Shown piece by piece: positions 1 to 9,595 of a stretch of 64,000 nucleotides of DNA (its first letter is position 1; every line of letters begins with the position of its first letter). The stretch lies in NCBI GenBank assembly GCA_049115735.1, contig JAGDZP010000026.1, forward strand, positions 124,001 through 188,000. The letters run 5' to 3'. This stretch comes from CAXBNB01 sp049115735 (lineage in GTDB: Bacteria; Bacteroidota; Bacteroidia; Cytophagales; Cyclobacteriaceae). The position numbers and the translations under genes were made by a program. The notes beneath the pieces were generated by a model. That model saw nothing but the letters and a program-made list of their open reading frames with translations, ran no database searches and was not told the origin of the DNA.

Positions 1-3000
1 TCAAGTAGTAGTTTTCAACATGACCTGCGTTGAAAGGATAGAACGCTACCCAGTTTCCATTTGGAGGCCAGTATTGATACTGCATTACACCCTGGAAGAA
101 TGCGTTGATAGAGAATCCTTTGTAACCAACGTTACCTGTGATACCAAAGTTTCCTCTAGGACGCTCAACAGCGATAATCATTTGATCACCCGGATCGTCT
201 AGTGTATTGTTTCCTCTTGTAATTACACCATCACCGTTCAGGTCAGCATAACGGATATCACCAGGTCTCCAGTTGTTACCCAACTGAGACTGATCAGCAG
301 CTTCTGCTACTTCTGCGTCAGATTGGAAAATGCCTTGAGTAACAAATCCCCATCTTTCACCAATAGTCTGACCAACATATCTTTCACTCAAAGATCCAGT
401 AGGGTTGTCATACTTGGTGATTTTTGCTTTATTGTCTGCCAATGCCAGGATTATGCTATAATCCCAATCCGCATTGATTCTGTTTCTCCAGGTTGCAGAA
501 ATTTCCCAACCTGTAGTTTTCAAATCTGCTGCATTCTCTTTTGGAGCATTTACACCTAAGATACCAGGAAGTTCAACGTTAGTTAACATATCCTTAGTCT
601 CTCTGCTGTAAAGGTCAAAAGTGAAGTCCAATCTATTATCAAACATAGTGAAGTCAAGCCCAATGTTCTGGCTGGTCACAGACTCCCATGTCAATGTAGG
701 GCTCACAAGACCGGCTGGCGAAACATAAGGAATTCTGGCTCCTCCTGTAAACATATATGGAGAAGTAGCTGATCCTAATGTAGGAATAGCAGGGTAGTAA
801 TCCGGACTTCCACCAGAGAATATCAATTGGTTACCCAATGTACCGTGAGACAAACGTAGTTTCAAGTTGTTCAACCAGCTAGAAGTCTGGCTCATGAAGT
901 TTTCATTTGAAATTCTCCATGCAGCAGAAAAAGATGGGAAGAAACCAAATCTGTCATCTTTAGGGAATCTTGAAGTTCCGTCATAACGACCATTAGCCTC
1001 TAACAAGAATCTATCATTGTAGTTGTAATTCAACCTATAGAATACACCTCTTAGTGATACTTCTTCTTTACCACCATAAGTTTCCTGGTTTCCTACAGTA
1101 GCATTCAAATCAGTGATAGCAGGAGTAATTAAACTAAATGCTCTTGCTCTGATGTACTTGTAAGATCCCCATTCCTGGTTAAATCCAACCATCGCCTTGA
1201 TGAAGTGACCATTGTCGTTATCAATAGTATAATCTGCATAAGTATTGATCACATAGTACTGATCATCATCTGATCGATTGTTGATATAATCTGTAGCACT
1301 AAAGCCGTTACCTATTTGCAAAGACAAAAGGTCACTGTTTTCTATAACATTAACTTTACTTCTTACCTGCTGATCATCTCTATAGGTAAAGTTTGAAGAA
1401 AATTCACCTCGAATATTCAAGCCTTTTATAGGAGTAATTGTAGCCCCTTGAGTCATAATGATGTCATTACGCGTCCAGGTATCTCTGCCACCTTGCTCCA
1501 AATAAGGCAAGAAGTTTACACTTTGAAAGTGCATTCCCTGGTACTGTGCATAATCTTCTTTATCTCCAGGAGTTACGTAGTAGTCCAGATCCGGAAAAGA
1601 AATAGGGTTCAAAGGATTAACCCTTGCGAAAGTGTTGATGTTAACATCCCAGTTGTAGAAGTGAGGCTTATCGCTCTTTTCAGTAGTTAAAAGTGCTCTA
1701 GAGTCCATTCTCAACCAGTCAGTAATTTGAACATCACCTTTGATCAAAGCATTATAACGCTTGAACTTCTCGTTTTTCTCTTTATTCTTAAGATAGCCAT
1801 CTTTAGACAAGTATCCGAAAGATACATAGTAATTGGCTTTGTCTGTACCGCCAGATATTGACACATCATATTTCTTCTGAGGTGAGTAATCTGACAATAT
1901 TCTTTCTTGATAGTTATTAAAACCATTAAACTGTAAGGCACCATTTTCTACTAACCATGCGTTTTCAGTAGTAGGGTTGTCACTGTAAGCCTTAAGTCTT
2001 GCCAGACGCTCATCATCGAATGAGGCGTTTCCATTGGTTCTGGTTGTTGCCAGATTTCTAGCCACCGCATAGTCATAAGGATCGTTTACCGGGTCAACAA
2101 ACATGATCGGCTTAGCAGCCGCAAAGTCTGCGCTGAAAGTAATTTTCATTTTACCTGACTGACCAGATTTGGTTTCTACCAAAACAACTCCAAATGCAGC
2201 CCTTGCTCCATATACTGCAGCAGCAGATGCATCTTTCAATACACTGATGTTAGCGATATCATTAGGATTGATTTTGTTCAAATCCATAGGTACACCGTCC
2301 ACCAAGATAAGAGGAGCTCCTCCATTGATTGATTCGTAACCCCTAATGTTAAATTCAATCGCTCTTGCAGGGTCACCATTTCTGATGTCCACATTCAAGT
2401 TTGGAATTACCCCCTGTAATCCCTGACCAACACTAACAATAGGTCTGTTGGCAAGCACTTCGCTATCCACTGTGGCGACAGCACCTGTCAAGTTTACTTT
2501 CTTCTGAGTACCATAACCCACAACTACAATTTCTTCCAGTTGCTGAGCATCCGGCTCCATTTGAATATCAATCACTGTTTGGCTTCCTACCTGAACATCC
2601 TTAGTCACATAACCAACGAATGAAACCGCAACAGTTGATCCTTCTGGAACTGTCAATTTGTAGTTACCTTCCAGGTCAGTGGTAGTACCGATTGTAGTTT
2701 CTTTCACTACTATACTAACACCTGGCAGGCCTTGTCCAAACTCGTCAGTAATTTTACCTGAAATATCAACGTCGGCCATAACCACCTCTATCAAGTTACC
2801 TGAGGCAACCTTCTTAGATGAATTGACATTGATATTATTGTTGATTTGCTTAAAAACGAGTCCTGTCTTCTCAGATATCAACATCAAAACATCTGCTACT
2901 GATCTTTGATCCTTAGCGATTTTCAATGTCAGGTCTTTATTTTTATCAAACAACCTTTTTTGGTAAACAAATTTGTAATCTGTTGCTGCCTCAATTTGTG

Positions 3001-3184
3001 ATAAAACTTCGGCCAGATTGGCATTCTCAAACCCTACTTGAACGTAGGTATCTTTTACGCTTTTATACTTCTGTGCATTGCCTTCAGAGGCGAGCAAAAA
3101 AGTAAACCCGATGCATTGAATCATTATACCATAAATAGCATACTTTCCTAGCATGAGACTGAGTCTTAGTAATTTACATTTCAT
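1..3184 (-). CDS. SusC/RagA-family TonB-dependent outer membrane receptor (3' end cut by window)
   Basis: Outer membrane importer of the SusC/RagA family; 1061 residues are visible and the C-terminal barrel runs off the left edge. A signal-peptide-like hydrophobic start is followed by an STN (secretin/TonB short N-terminal) domain at about residues 40-115, a carboxypeptidase-regulatory-like beta domain at about 120-205, a TonB-box/plug junction with VVGYGTQKK near residue 220, the plug to about 345 (KDASAAAVYGARA near 315), then beta-barrel sequence. The start is the ATG at 3184. The STN domain is the part that talks to FecR anti-sigma proteins, and fecR and an ECF sigma gene lie directly upstream on the same strand. 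The partner SusD lipoprotein is expected beyond the left edge. The substrate cannot be told from the sequence. Confidence 0.93.
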   Translation of the reverse strand, partial: MKCKLLRLSLMLGKYAIYGIMIQCIGFTFLLASEGNAQKYKSVKDTYVQVGFENANLAEVLSQIEAATDYKFVYQKRLFDKNKDLTLKIAKDQRSVADVLMLISEKTGLVFKQINNNINVNSSKKVASGNLIEVVMADVDISGKITDEFGQGLPGVSIVVKETTIGTTTDLEGNYKLTVPEGSTVAVSFVGYVTKDVQVGSQTVIDIQMEPDAQQLEEIVVVGYGTQKKVNLTGAVATVDSEVLANRPIVSVGQGLQGVIPNLNVDIRNGDPARAIEFNIRGYESINGGAPLILVDGVPMDLNKINPNDIANISVLKDASAAAVYGARAAFGVVLVETKSGQSGKMKITFSADFAAAKPIMFVDPVNDPYDYAVARNLATTRTNGNASFDDERLARLKAYSDNPTTENAWLVENGALQFNGFNNYQERILSDYSPQKKYDVSISGGTDKANYYVSFGYLSKDGYLKNKEKNEKFKRYNALIKGDVQITDWLRMDSRALLTTEKSDKPHFYNWDVNINTFARVNPLNPISFPDLDYYVTPGDKEDYAQYQGMHFQSVNFLPYLEQGGRDTWTRNDIIMTQGATITPIKGLNIRGEFSSNFTYRDDQQVRSKVNVIENSDLLSLQIGNGFSATDYINNRSDDDQYYVINTYADYTIDNDNGHFIKAMVGFNQEWGSYKYIRARAFSLITPAITDLNATVGNQETYGGKEEVSLRGVFYRLNYNYNDRFLLEANGRYDGTSRFPKDDRFGFFPSFSAAWRISNENFMSQTSSWLNNLKLRLSHGTLGNQLIFSGGSPDYYPAIPTLGSATSPYMFTGGARIPYVSPAGLVSPTLTWESVTSQNIGLDFTMFDNRLDFTFDLYSRETKDMLTNVELPGILGVNAPKENAADLKTTGWEISATWRNRINADWDYSIILALADNKAKITKYDNPTGSLSERYVGQTIGERWGFVTQGIFQSDAEVAEAADQSQLGNNWRPGDIRYADLNGDGVITRGNNTLDDPGDQMIIAVERPRGNFGITGNVGYKGFSINAFFQGVMQYQYWPPNGNWVAFYPFNAGHVENYYL

Positions 3185-3276
3185 ATATTTGTACGTTTTA
3201 ATGAAAGTTTTTTAATAAACATGTGATTTTCTTAGCATAGAGGTTAAAATTTAGCGATGACAACCTCAATGCTTCG

Positions 3277-3309
3277 AATTGACGGGCCGTTAATTATTCC
3301 AATTGACGG
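3277..3309. promoter_or_regulatory. Palindrome plus direct repeat upstream of the SusC gene
   Basis: A 19-base palindrome with one mismatch (3277-3295, AATTgACGGgCCGTtAATT) is followed by a second copy of its left half, AATTGACGG, at 3301-3309. The repeats start 24 bases apart and lie 93-125 bases before the SusC start codon. The arrangement suits a regulator binding site or part of the cognate sigma-dependent promoter; no known consensus is matched, so the role is inferred. Confidence 0.4.
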
Positions 3310-3364
3310 CCTTGTTTTTAGGGGGAGTTTATAGGGGTTTTTAGCATACAGTATAGTTTTAATT

Positions 3365-4390
3365 TTAAAATTTAATTTTTACGTTTTTTTCTGAAAGAGA
3401 ATACTGAAAAGGTGTAGTGAAATGAATACTGTTCAAAATATTCTCTAATGACTCATTTTTAAATGAACCATTTATTCTCCAGCCAGAGTCCGGATTGCGG
3501 TTAACATGTATGTTAACACCATACCATCTTTCCAGCACTTTTTTAACTTCGTGAAATTCGGCATTGTCAAAAATTATTGTTCCTTCACTCCAAGATAAGG
3601 AATTTTCAGCAGAAAAAGACCTGTAGGCTAATTTTCCAAGGTCTTTGTCATATCCCGCTGCATCTCCTGGTTCAAGCATAAGAGTTTCCCCTTCTTCCTT
3701 ATTAAACTCGCTTACCTTAACCTTTCCAGTAGCCAAATAGACTTTAGTCACTTGATCATCAGGATAAGCCCGCACATTAAATGAAGTGCCAAGTGCTGTG
3801 GTTTGAACATTTCCCGAAAAAACAGTAAATGGTCTGTCTGCATCTTTTGTAACTTCAAAAAATGCTTCACCAGCCAGATATACGTTTCGCCTTTCTTTTA
3901 CTTCTTCGTATTTTATGTAGCTATCTGAGTTGAGTTTAACCTTGGAGCCATCAGGCAACATAAATGTCGTTTTTTGTCCTTTGGGAGTAGACTTTTCTAA
4001 AAGCGTAAGTTCAACAATAGCATTGTTGTCTTCAATTGCGCTATTGTCCTGCAAAAAATAGGCTATTCCTAACACCAGAATAATTGATGCAGCAATCTTG
4101 ATAGTCCAGCTAAGGGATTTTTGAATAGATAATTTAACCCCTTTAGCCCCATTCATGGTAGACTGGAGCCTGTCAAGGTCTTGGTGGAATGTAGATTCTT
4201 GTACTTTCAGTTCTTTTATGGAAAACGCGGCAAGCAATTCTCTTGCTTCATCAAATTCAATCTGCTTATTAGGGTTTTGTTTCAGCCAGTTTATCCAGAA
4301 TCGTTCATCTTCTTCTTTTAGTCCCCTGGCAAAGGACTGAAATGATTCATCGTTGATGAAATCTTCTGTGCTAAATTCTTCGTATTTCAT
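3365..4390 (-). CDS. FecR-family anti-sigma factor
   Basis: Inner membrane anti-sigma protein that relays the occupied state of the TonB receptor to the ECF sigma factor. The cytoplasmic N-terminal part (1-94) is followed by one membrane segment at about 95-114, a periplasmic FecR domain at about 133-230 (STPKGQKTTFMLPDGSKVKLN, then GEAFFEV and ALGTSFNVRAYP), and a C-terminal DUF4974 domain at about 270-341. Length (341 residues) is normal for the family. It lies between the sigma gene and the SusC gene on the same strand, with 180 bases to SusC and 256 bases to sigma, so it may have its own promoter rather than being strictly co-translated with sigma. Confidence 0.93.
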   Translation of the reverse strand: MKYEEFSTEDFINDESFQSFARGLKEEDERFWINWLKQNPNKQIEFDEARELLAAFSIKELKVQESTFHQDLDRLQSTMNGAKGVKLSIQKSLSWTIKIAASIILVLGIAYFLQDNSAIEDNNAIVELTLLEKSTPKGQKTTFMLPDGSKVKLNSDSYIKYEEVKERRNVYLAGEAFFEVTKDADRPFTVFSGNVQTTALGTSFNVRAYPDDQVTKVYLATGKVKVSEFNKEEGETLMLEPGDAAGYDKDLGKLAYRSFSAENSLSWSEGTIIFDNAEFHEVKKVLERWYGVNIHVNRNPDSGWRINGSFKNESLENILNSIHFTTPFQYSLSEKNVKIKF

Positions 4391-4646
4391 ATACTGTGGT
4401 GGTAGTCTCTCTAATCTCCCTGCATTATACTCTTGACACTTCTCGGTTTGTACTCATCATTTAAAAAAAAATTTAAAAAATATTGAAAAAATGATTTTTG
4501 CTTAGTTGGTGATACACAAAAAACTTCCCCTAAGCTCCAAATAAGAGCTTTTTTCTTGCTACGAGAGTTGAACATATTTGTTTAATCCTCAAAATAATTT
4601 TTTACTATCAGACTATATAAGTGCGTCGATTCCTGGAACTAGAAAA

Positions 4647-5174
4647 TTATCGAAACGATTTTCTCAATTCCTTAAGTGCCTTGGAAAATATGTTCCTAAC
4701 AGATTGGTATTTGATGGCCGTGACACGAGAAATCTCTTCATAATCCAATCCACTGTAAAACCTCAAGAAAACTATCTCCTTTTGACGATTGGTCAGGTTT
4801 TCAATAGCTGATTTCAATTTTTCACTTTTCTCATCTGAGACTTCACGTTCTATTATTAAATCTTCTTTGGAAATGATAGGATCGTAGAGTTCCGTATCAT
4901 TGACTTCAACAAATGGACTGTAATGCTTTAGGGCATCAATAATCATCCACCTGAGCATGCGGAACATGTAAGGTTTTGGATCCCTTGCCTCCTGAATAGT
5001 GGATTTACCCGTCCATATCTTGGCGAAAAGATCATGTATGCAGTCACGTGTTAATTCCTCGTTATGGGATATACGCATCCCATAATTATATAGATCAGCA
5101 TAAGTCAACTTGTAAATTTCTATTAAAGCTGACTTATCACCCTTCTTTAACCGACTCCAAAAGTTATCTCTCAA
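4647..5174 (-). CDS. ECF RNA polymerase sigma factor (FecI-like), TTG start
   Basis: Extracytoplasmic-function sigma factor of the Bacteroidota type that pairs with FecR. Region 2 lies at about residues 20-90 (core binding and -10 recognition) and region 4 at about 118-172, with the helix-turn-helix LTNRQKEIVFLRFYSGLDY continuing into YEEISRVTAIKYQSVRN. The reading frame upstream of 5174 meets a stop at 5199-5201 without any ATG or GTG, so translation most likely begins at the TTG at 5174. It probably directs transcription of the SusC gene downstream. Assignment to the class is clear; the target promoter is inference from gene order. Confidence 0.9.
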   Translation of the reverse strand: MRDNFWSRLKKGDKSALIEIYKLTYADLYNYGMRISHNEELTRDCIHDLFAKIWTGKSTIQEARDPKPYMFRMLRWMIIDALKHYSPFVEVNDTELYDPIISKEDLIIEREVSDEKSEKLKSAIENLTNRQKEIVFLRFYSGLDYEEISRVTAIKYQSVRNIFSKALKELRKSFR

Positions 5175-5405
5175 GTTAAGTTGCTCAAGGTTTGATGCTT
5201 AAATAATTGCTCACCAATATTTAAGTGTCAAATAAAAAAACACGCCAATTTCATTTTCGGATTGCAATGAAGGCATTTTTTTTGTGAATTTATAATAATT
5301 CCTGCCTTGATATGAAAAATATATTCGAGAATTACTTCGTGATGCTACGTAGATCGTGTACGATAACGGGTGAAATAACTTGAAAATTGTTAACCTTACG
5401 GAAAT

Positions 5406-5431
5406 TGAAATTACTCAGAGTGGTAATTTCA
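5406..5431 (-). terminator. Hairpin overlapping the dsbD stop codon
   Basis: TGAAATTAC and GTAATTTCA form a perfect 9-bp stem with an 8-base loop. The dsbD stop codon (5429-5431) is part of the upstream arm. The run of T after the stem is poor (ATTTCC), so termination is only moderately likely. Confidence 0.35.
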
Positions 5432-7486
5432 TTTGGTCGATACCAAATCCTGACCTGTACCTTGCAGAAAACTAACATTTGAACTCAGCCCACATTCTAA
5501 AAATCTGGCGTATTCTTCAATACTTGGGATGTAGCCTACGGGATCAGTAAGCAAGCTGCTACCGTCGCTAGATACGAGCGCATAAAAAGGTTGAGAATTG
5601 GACTCAAAGAATTTAGTTTGAAAATGAGCCCACTTGTGCCCGTAGTTTTTTAATAACCTAGTACCCCCGCCGATTCTTTCTACTTCAACCTGCTCTGTTT
5701 TAGGTAATGATTTTTTGTCATCTACATAAAGTGAGATAAGCACATACTCATCGTTGATCAAATTAAACACTCGTTTGTCTGACCAAACATGTTCTTCCAT
5801 TTTTCTACAATTGACACATGCATATCCAGTGAAGTCTAACAGAACTGGTTTGTTCGCTTTTTTAGCATATGCTAATCCACTTTGTAGGTCTTTGAAGCAG
5901 TTGATACCATTTGGGCAATCGTTGGGGTAGATCCAACTATACCCTGCCGGTGGAGCCAATCCACTGAGTAGCTTCAAAGAATTAAAACCGTTGGTTTCTT
6001 CATTTTTGGTCAATCCAAAAATGAGATAAATACTGATGACCGAAAAGACAACTCCTGTTGCAATGCGGCCAACGGCAAGCTTTTCAATTTTAGAATCATG
6101 AGGAAATCTAAAGAGGCCAAACACATAAGCACTGGTAGCCAGGCCGACAATAATCCAAACCACCATAAACACCTCATATCGAATTAGCCCCCAATGCATC
6201 ACCAAATCAGCATTAGACAAAAATTTGAATGCCAGTGCCAATTCTGCGAAACCCAGCACCACTTTAACTGTATTTAACCAACCTCCTGATTTAGGTATCT
6301 TGTTCATCCAACCCGGAAACATTGCAAAAAGGGTAAAGGGCAAGGCCAACGCGAGACCAAATCCACTCATACCTGCTGTCAATTGCCAGGCACCTCCGTC
6401 TGAGCTGAGTGCCCCAGCCAATAATGACCCCAAGATTGGGCCAGTGCACGAAAAGGAAACCAGCGAAAGCGTTAAGGCCATGAAAAATACTCCAATGATG
6501 CCACCAGCTTCTTCTGCAGCACTCACCTTATTAGTGAGCGAATGTGGCATATTGATTTCGTAGTAGCCGAAAAATGAAAACGCAAAGACAATGAAAATGA
6601 CGAAGAACAAAACGTTCAACCATACATTGGTGGAAATATCATTGAGTATATCCGGGTTGATAGAGTCCAGCATGTGAAATGGCACACTCAACAGCACGTA
6701 AACCAGAAAGATGAAGAAGCCATAAAGCACCGCGTTTCTCATACCCCATTTGGTTTCAGCATCTTTCGTGAAGAAACTGACCGTCAGCGGTATCAAAGGA
6801 AATACACAAGGCGTAAATAAAGCCAGTATACCTCCTATTAACCCCAGTAAAAATATCGTTGAGATGGTCTTCTCTTCACTGTCGAGCGTGTTGGCTCCAG
6901 CTTCACAATCGGCGGTTGCATTCGTTTCTATAGAAGCTATCCCATAATACTCCTCTTCTGACACTGTCGCTTTTCTTTCCTTTTCAACGGATGAGGTCTT
7001 TGTGTCTTCCTTAACGCTAGTCGCTAAAAAATCACTCAACGCAAATGTGCCATCCCCTGGGATACACATTCCATCCACCGTAGTACATACCAAAAAAAAA
7101 TAGCTACCCTTGAGATTTACTTTTTCCGAAAGTATTTTGATCTTCTGATTGAAGACAGCAATGTCGCTGAAGTAACTTACCTCGGCCTCCCAGGTTTTGT
7201 CATACTCCTCATGCACACCTATCTGCTCCATTTCCCCCAAAAGCTCGTAACTCGGGTCTGCCTCAAATTCAAATTCCGTAGGCAATGGCCCGATCTCAGG
7301 ATCCAGGTCAATCGTGTATAAGTGCCAGGTAGAATCGAGTTTCACATTGAAAGTCAACTCTACTACATCACCTTTTTTGAAATCAGTATCGGAAATTTGA
7401 TAACTCCAGGAAGCTGGTTCCAGGATTTGTCCAAATGAAAGGAAATAAACAAAAGTGAATAATAACGTAAGGGATAACTTCTTCAT
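5429..7486 (-). CDS. dsbD: Thiol:disulfide interchange protein DsbD
   Basis: Moves electrons from cytoplasmic thioredoxin across the inner membrane to periplasmic thiol proteins. A signal peptide (1-20) is followed by an N-terminal DsbD-alpha-like domain (about 25-150), a membrane domain of the CcdA/DsbD type (about 205-480) with its Cys in LFTPCVFPLIP and in SFSCTGPILG, and a C-terminal periplasmic thioredoxin domain with active site C557-V-N-C560. The 685-residue length fits full DsbD. A TTG lies directly before the chosen ATG at 7486. It is flanked by the SUI1 gene 115 bases upstream. Likely clients in this window include secreted thioredoxin-like proteins such as that at 55488. Confidence 0.93.
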   Translation of the reverse strand: MKKLSLTLLFTFVYFLSFGQILEPASWSYQISDTDFKKGDVVELTFNVKLDSTWHLYTIDLDPEIGPLPTEFEFEADPSYELLGEMEQIGVHEEYDKTWEAEVSYFSDIAVFNQKIKILSEKVNLKGSYFFLVCTTVDGMCIPGDGTFALSDFLATSVKEDTKTSSVEKERKATVSEEEYYGIASIETNATADCEAGANTLDSEEKTISTIFLLGLIGGILALFTPCVFPLIPLTVSFFTKDAETKWGMRNAVLYGFFIFLVYVLLSVPFHMLDSINPDILNDISTNVWLNVLFFVIFIVFAFSFFGYYEINMPHSLTNKVSAAEEAGGIIGVFFMALTLSLVSFSCTGPILGSLLAGALSSDGGAWQLTAGMSGFGLALALPFTLFAMFPGWMNKIPKSGGWLNTVKVVLGFAELALAFKFLSNADLVMHWGLIRYEVFMVVWIIVGLATSAYVFGLFRFPHDSKIEKLAVGRIATGVVFSVISIYLIFGLTKNEETNGFNSLKLLSGLAPPAGYSWIYPNDCPNGINCFKDLQSGLAYAKKANKPVLLDFTGYACVNCRKMEEHVWSDKRVFNLINDEYVLISLYVDDKKSLPKTEQVEVERIGGGTRLLKNYGHKWAHFQTKFFESNSQPFYALVSSDGSSLLTDPVGYIPSIEEYARFLECGLSSNVSFLQGTGQDLVSTK

Positions 7487-7601
7487 CAAAATTGTTTTTC
7501 TATCTAACTGAATATTTTGTAGAATGGTTTAAAGAAGCAGGATTAATTATTGAGAGTCGCTTTTACTATTTGATTGGTAGGGTAGTAATAAAAAAAGTCG
7601 A

Positions 7602-7952
7602 CTACCCAAGCACTTTGACCTGATATCCTTCTTTTTTCAAAATATCGCCTACTTTTTGGCGATGGTCGCCTTGTATTAGAATTTCCCGATCCTTCACATT
7701 TCCTCCAACACCGCATTTATTCTTGAGCATTTTCCCCAACTCGTTGATGTCTTTGGTAAGGCCTACAAAGCCCGACACCAAAGTAACCTTTTTCCCACCT
7801 CGATTCTTCTTATCGAGCATCACTTTCAGTTGCTGTTGGTTATTCATGAGTGTTTCTTCTTCCTGGTCAATATCGTCCTGATAGTCAAAACTATCGTCGG
7901 TAGAGTACACTACTCCTACCCTGTTTTTAAAGCTGTTCTTTTTTCTTCCCAC
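7602..7952 (-). CDS. SUI1/YciH-type translation initiation factor, GTG start
   Basis: Bacterial homologue of eIF1 (SUI1 fold). The C-terminal two thirds carry the family core: NRGGKKVTLVSGFVG at about residues 50-64, LKNKCGVGGNVKDREILIQG at about 77-97, and a final VGDILKKEGYQVK. The N-terminal stretch GVVYSTDDSFDYQ is typical of the Bacteroidota form and supports the GTG at 7952 over the internal ATG at 7847. It begins 5 bases after the stop of nothing on its own strand but ends an operon with the universal stress gene upstream (gap of 5 bases). The precise role of bacterial SUI1 proteins is not established. Confidence 0.88.
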   Translation of the reverse strand: MGRKKNSFKNRVGVVYSTDDSFDYQDDIDQEEETLMNNQQQLKVMLDKKNRGGKKVTLVSGFVGLTKDINELGKMLKNKCGVGGNVKDREILIQGDHRQKVGDILKKEGYQVKVLG

Positions 7953-7957
7953 TGTAA

Positions 7958-8812
7958 TTATCTTGAATCCCTATCTATTCTGAATGTCCATACCGGTCTG
8001 GTACTATGATTTGCTACATCTTCCGCAATGCTACCTGTCAGCATATGGGATAATCCGGTTCTACCGTGCGTACCCAGGGCTATCATATCCGCCTGAATGT
8101 CATCGGCAAAGTAAATGATTCCATCTTCTTCCTGAAAATCATTATAGATATCCAAGGTGAAGTTTTCTAAGCCTTTTTCTTTAGCAAAAGTCTCCATGAT
8201 CTCAAAATCCTGACGGGTAGTAGTAAAACTATTGGGTGTATTAATAATGACAAGGCTGAGTTTTGCATTAAAGACTGTTTGTGCCGATTTGATATGGGAC
8301 ACAATTCCTTCGCCCGGAAGTCGGAAGTCGGAGGCAAACACGATGTTCTTGATGTCATCAATATTTGTGGCTGATTTAATGGTCAGAACAGGACACTCTG
8401 ATGTTCGAATCACCTTCTCTGCCACCGATCCTACAAACAACTCTTCCGCACCTTCGGTACCTTCAGTCCCCATTATGACCAAATCTGTTTCAGTCTTGAC
8501 TATCTCCTCATTGATTTCGACAAAAGGATTGCCCACAACAACTTTAGTTTTGATATCTATATCTTCGAAATCTTTTGAGCCCCTAATCTCTCCCATCTTC
8601 TCCCTTACTTTCTCAATCATCTTCTTCATATAGATACTTTCAAACGGGTCGTAATCTGTAATACCCATAGTTTTGAAAGTAGCTGCAGAGGGGTGCTCGA
8701 TTATATTTAGCAACAACAATTCGCAGTTGTCTCTTTTGGCCAGCTGTCTGGCAAAATCCAATGCATGATTGGATACGTCTGAAAAGTCGGAGGGAACAAG
8801 AATTTTTTTCAT
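7958..8812 (-). CDS. Universal stress protein with two UspA domains
   Basis: Cytoplasmic stress protein of 284 residues made of two tandem UspA domains, about 1-140 and 150-284. Each carries a nucleotide-binding glycine motif: MGTEGTEG...GSVAEKVI in the first and LGTHGRTG...GSIAEDVA in the second, so both may bind ATP. The start is placed at the ATG at 8812 (MKKILVPSDFSD), because the in-frame extension to 8920 runs through the terminator of the preceding gene and has no family match. The SUI1 gene follows after 5 bases and is probably co-transcribed. Confidence 0.9.
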   Translation of the reverse strand: MKKILVPSDFSDVSNHALDFARQLAKRDNCELLLLNIIEHPSAATFKTMGITDYDPFESIYMKKMIEKVREKMGEIRGSKDFEDIDIKTKVVVGNPFVEINEEIVKTETDLVIMGTEGTEGAEELFVGSVAEKVIRTSECPVLTIKSATNIDDIKNIVFASDFRLPGEGIVSHIKSAQTVFNAKLSLVIINTPNSFTTTRQDFEIMETFAKEKGLENFTLDIYNDFQEEDGIIYFADDIQADMIALGTHGRTGLSHMLTGSIAEDVANHSTRPVWTFRIDRDSR

Positions 8813-8880
8813 GATTGAATGATTTTTGTTTAATATAAAATTAACGAAAAAATATGGCCGATGACCATATAAACAGGCAC

Positions 8881-8908
8881 AAAAAAAGGGAGCCTGCTTC
8901 AGACTCCC
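8881..8908 (-). terminator. Rho-independent terminator of the small secreted protein gene
   Basis: Read on the minus strand, GGGAG-T-CTG pairs with CAG-G-CTCCC (one G-U wobble) around a 3-base loop AAG and is followed by seven T. It lies 30 bases after the stop of the gene at 8939-9343 and separates it from the universal stress gene. Confidence 0.85.
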
Positions 8909-8938
8909 TAGTTCTTCCATATGAATAGAAGATTCTAC

Positions 8939-9343
8939 TTATTTCATTGCACTCGCTTCGCGAATTTTATCTTGAATTGAAGAGGTATCAATTGTAGCAT
9001 TCTGCTCCTCTTTCATCTTATTCATACTCTTTACGTACCATGTCACGGCTTCTCTTGGCAGGTTATTCTTCGCATAGTAATCTCCCATAATTTCCAGATT
9101 GTAAGAAGTCTCTCTAATCTTAAGCGATCTTTCGATCCACTGCTTTGCCTCAGCCATATTCGTATTCTTTCTAATTAGCATTTTAGCTGATTTTGCATAG
9201 GTCTTCCAGTCGTCAGGAGAAGCATTTTCGACAGCTGCCTTGGCCTTGTTAAACGTCTTGTCTGAACCTGCTTGTACAGACAGTGATGATAGGGTAATAA
9301 CCAAAGCCATTGCAAGGGTCATTAATTTCGAATTTTTGTTCAT
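8939..9343 (-). CDS. Small secreted protein with TPR-like helices
   Basis: A 134-residue protein with a clear Sec signal peptide (1-25, ending LSVQA). The mature part is helical, with pattern WIERSLKIRETSYNLEIMGDYYAKNNLPREAVTWYVKSM resembling one to two tetratricopeptide units at about residues 65-110. No catalytic motif is visible. It has its own terminator and is therefore monocistronic; it is divergent from the LysR-type regulator across a 321-base spacer, so it could be a target of that regulator. Function unknown. Confidence 0.75.
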   Translation of the reverse strand: MNKNSKLMTLAMALVITLSSLSVQAGSDKTFNKAKAAVENASPDDWKTYAKSAKMLIRKNTNMAEAKQWIERSLKIRETSYNLEIMGDYYAKNNLPREAVTWYVKSMNKMKEEQNATIDTSSIQDKIREASAMK

Positions 9344-9595
9344 AATTTTATTTTTTTAAGTTTTATGATTCTACTGCCTCAGTTTAGCACAGGATGTGCC
9401 AATTTTCATAACTTATTGATTTACTGTATTTTACAAAATTTACAAATAAGAAACTAATAATTTTTTTGTACGGAATCGTCACATAATGCCTTAAAACCGA
9501 ACAGTTAAACTTTTCCAAATGGTATTCGTAAGTAGCGCTCCAAACTTTACAATACAATTGTACGGAAGGGTATGCTTAGAACACATTTTTGAATT

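Noticed and set aside
4532..4554. AAGCTC/GAGCTT hairpin followed by T-run on the plus strand
   Set aside because: A 6-bp stem with nothing transcribed toward it on the plus strand; kept out as a terminator.
7580..7607. GGGTAGT/ACTACCC repeat at the end of the SUI1 gene
   Set aside because: Seven base pairs with a 14-base loop and part of the coding region; too weak to call a terminator.
8813..8920. Upstream extension of the universal stress gene
   Set aside because: It runs through the terminator of the preceding gene; the UspA domain starts at 8812.
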